Positions 62,808 to 64,000 of a stretch of DNA of 64,000 nucleotides are shown piece after piece. This stretch comes from Ctena decussata. Taxonomy: Eukaryota; Mollusca; Bivalvia; Lucinida; Lucinidae. Each line of letters begins with the position of its first letter. Within the stretch, counting starts at the first letter, position 1. The translations under genes and the position numbers were made by a program. Under the pieces are notes generated by a model. That model did no database searches. It saw nothing but the letters and a program-made list of their open reading frames with translations, and was not told where the DNA came from. The DNA is taken from contig OZ022508.1 in assembly GCA_963989385.1 (NCBI GenBank), positions 34,680,166 to 34,744,165 of the forward strand, given 5' to 3'.

Positions 62808-63520
62808 GTTTTTGTCGCACCTGCTTTAGCAAGGTGCTATATATGAGTCCACTTTTCCGTCAGTCCATCCATCAGACAGTCAGTCATTCCATTCGTCCGT
62901 ACGTCCGTCCGTCAACAATTACGTCGACCCTAGCGTTTCAGTTCATTTCTCGCAAACTATGATACCTACAATCGTCAAACCAGGCATAAAGCTTCTGCTT
63001 AGAATGTTCTCGAGGGTTGTTGCTCTTATTTTAATCCTTGACCTATATTTTATGCTCTGATGACTTCGTAAAATTTTATATTCAAAATTACGTCGACCCT
63101 AGCGTTTAAGTCCATTTCTCACAAACTATGATACCTAGAATCATCATACCTGGCATCAAGTTTTTTCTTAGAATGTTCTCGAGGGCTGTTGCAATTAATT
63201 TTACCCTTGCCATACATTTCATGGTCTGCTGACATCGTAAAATTTTACATCCAAAATTGTGTCGGCGTTTTAGTCCGTTTGTCTCAAAGTATGATACCTA
63301 CAGGTCATCACACCAGGCATAAAGTTTCTTCTTAGAATGTGCATGAGGGATGATGCAATTATTCCTACCATTGACCTATATTTCACGCTCTACTGACTTA
63401 GTAAAATTTTACATCCAAAATGTGGTAACCCTAGCATTTTAGTCCATTTCTCATACACTTTCTTTTAACTATAGTCTACACTACTGTGGAAGCACAAGGC
63501 AGGTGCGACATAGCATTCCG
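62808..63520 (+). mobile_element. Modular tandem-repeat element, family 5
   Basis: Starts TTGTCGCACCTGCTTTAGC with a hairpin (GCACCT...AGGTGC), then (GTCCGTCC)n, then three to four monomers of about 165-170 bp that begin ACGTCGACCCTAGCGTTT. It ends near CAAGGCAGGTGCGACA, which pairs with the start. It lacks a clear TCTTGTT tail. Confidence 0.5.
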
Positions 63521-64000
63521 CAAAATTTTCGTTAGTTTACTTGCAGTTCTTGAGTTTTGAGAACCTGTCGACATATTGCTGTTGCACATGTGAATAACAT
63601 GCACTAATCTTTCACTCGCATGATTCGTGTACTGAAAGTAACCTAGGCGTTCAGTTGTAGTCGTTCGGTAGCTTGAATGGGCGTGTTTCTTACAGCGAAC
63701 ATATTGAATCTAATTGAAAACACTCTTGCTTCCAATATTTTTTTATGATTTCATTTTATCCTTACACAAAAAAAATCAATTTTCATTTCAGCCCTTTGCT
63801 TTTCTAGAATATTTTTGGCAAAACCAATTGTCCTAGTGTCCTGAAATTTGACAAGAATCAAATTTGTATGGAGCTATCAGAAATTCAGAAATTGTTTGGA
63901 GCTTTCGTCATATTGTCCCATTTTCTACTGTAGAGCTCAAACGAACAATTTGAACGTTTTAATGCTAAATTTCTTGGTATACCATTACTGGGAACTTGTG

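Overview
The window is nuclear DNA from an animal, almost certainly a bivalve mollusc. It is AT-rich, its genes are split by introns with GT/AG borders, and one is a secreted molluscan-type tyrosinase. Most of the remaining sequence is short palindromic transposons, modular tandem-repeat elements, LINEs and SINEs of kinds typical of bivalve genomes. No bacterial gene, rRNA gene, CRISPR array or LTR retrotransposon was seen.

Two host genes can be read with confidence, both on the minus strand. (1) At 60717-54650 a four-exon tyrosinase gene (about 762 residues if the first exon starts at its ATG) has a hydrophobic N-terminus, both copper sites and a long C-terminal extension carried on one very large last exon. 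(2) At 45192-19880 seven exons encode a cysteine-rich secreted protein: a Ly6-like N-terminal domain over three exons, a Thr-rich linker exon, then three ShKT domains, the last with its stop codon and a poly(A) signal. Its first exon is missing or not recognised; a competing start exon lies at 32246-32210. One more possible internal exon, of unknown family, is on the plus strand at 34882-35022.

Layout. 1-2900: dispersed motifs, a modular tandem-repeat element and palindromic MITEs. 2900-9535: a decayed CR1-like LINE with an SGNH/esterase domain in ORF1 and endonuclease plus reverse transcriptase in ORF2. 9660-10800: a second copy of the modular element. 11150-12905: a striking array of about twenty alternating inverted repeats inside a dispersed element. 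13385-15700: a broken LINE or dispersed element containing two palindromic MITEs. 16400-19540: foldback elements. 19880-45192: the Ly6/ShKT gene, whose introns hold MITEs, a SINE with clear target-site duplications, TTAA-flanked elements, an RTE-like LINE fragment, three large modular elements and an array of TACGTA palindromes. 46300-54500: more repeats, including a 1.7 kb hAT-like element with an 8-bp target duplication. 54650-60717: tyrosinase. 60770-64000: foldbacks and another modular element.

The two genes are not an operon. Both look secreted. Tyrosinases of this class are linked in molluscs to shell matrix, periostracum and melanin-based defence; the Ly6/ShKT protein has no function assignable from sequence. 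The most unusual material is in the repeats: several families sharing a Helitron/Helentron-like plan, CRE-like ACGT motifs phased at 11 bp, nuclear-receptor half-site palindromes repeated in tandem monomers, and hairpins whose inner stems differ yet still pair.
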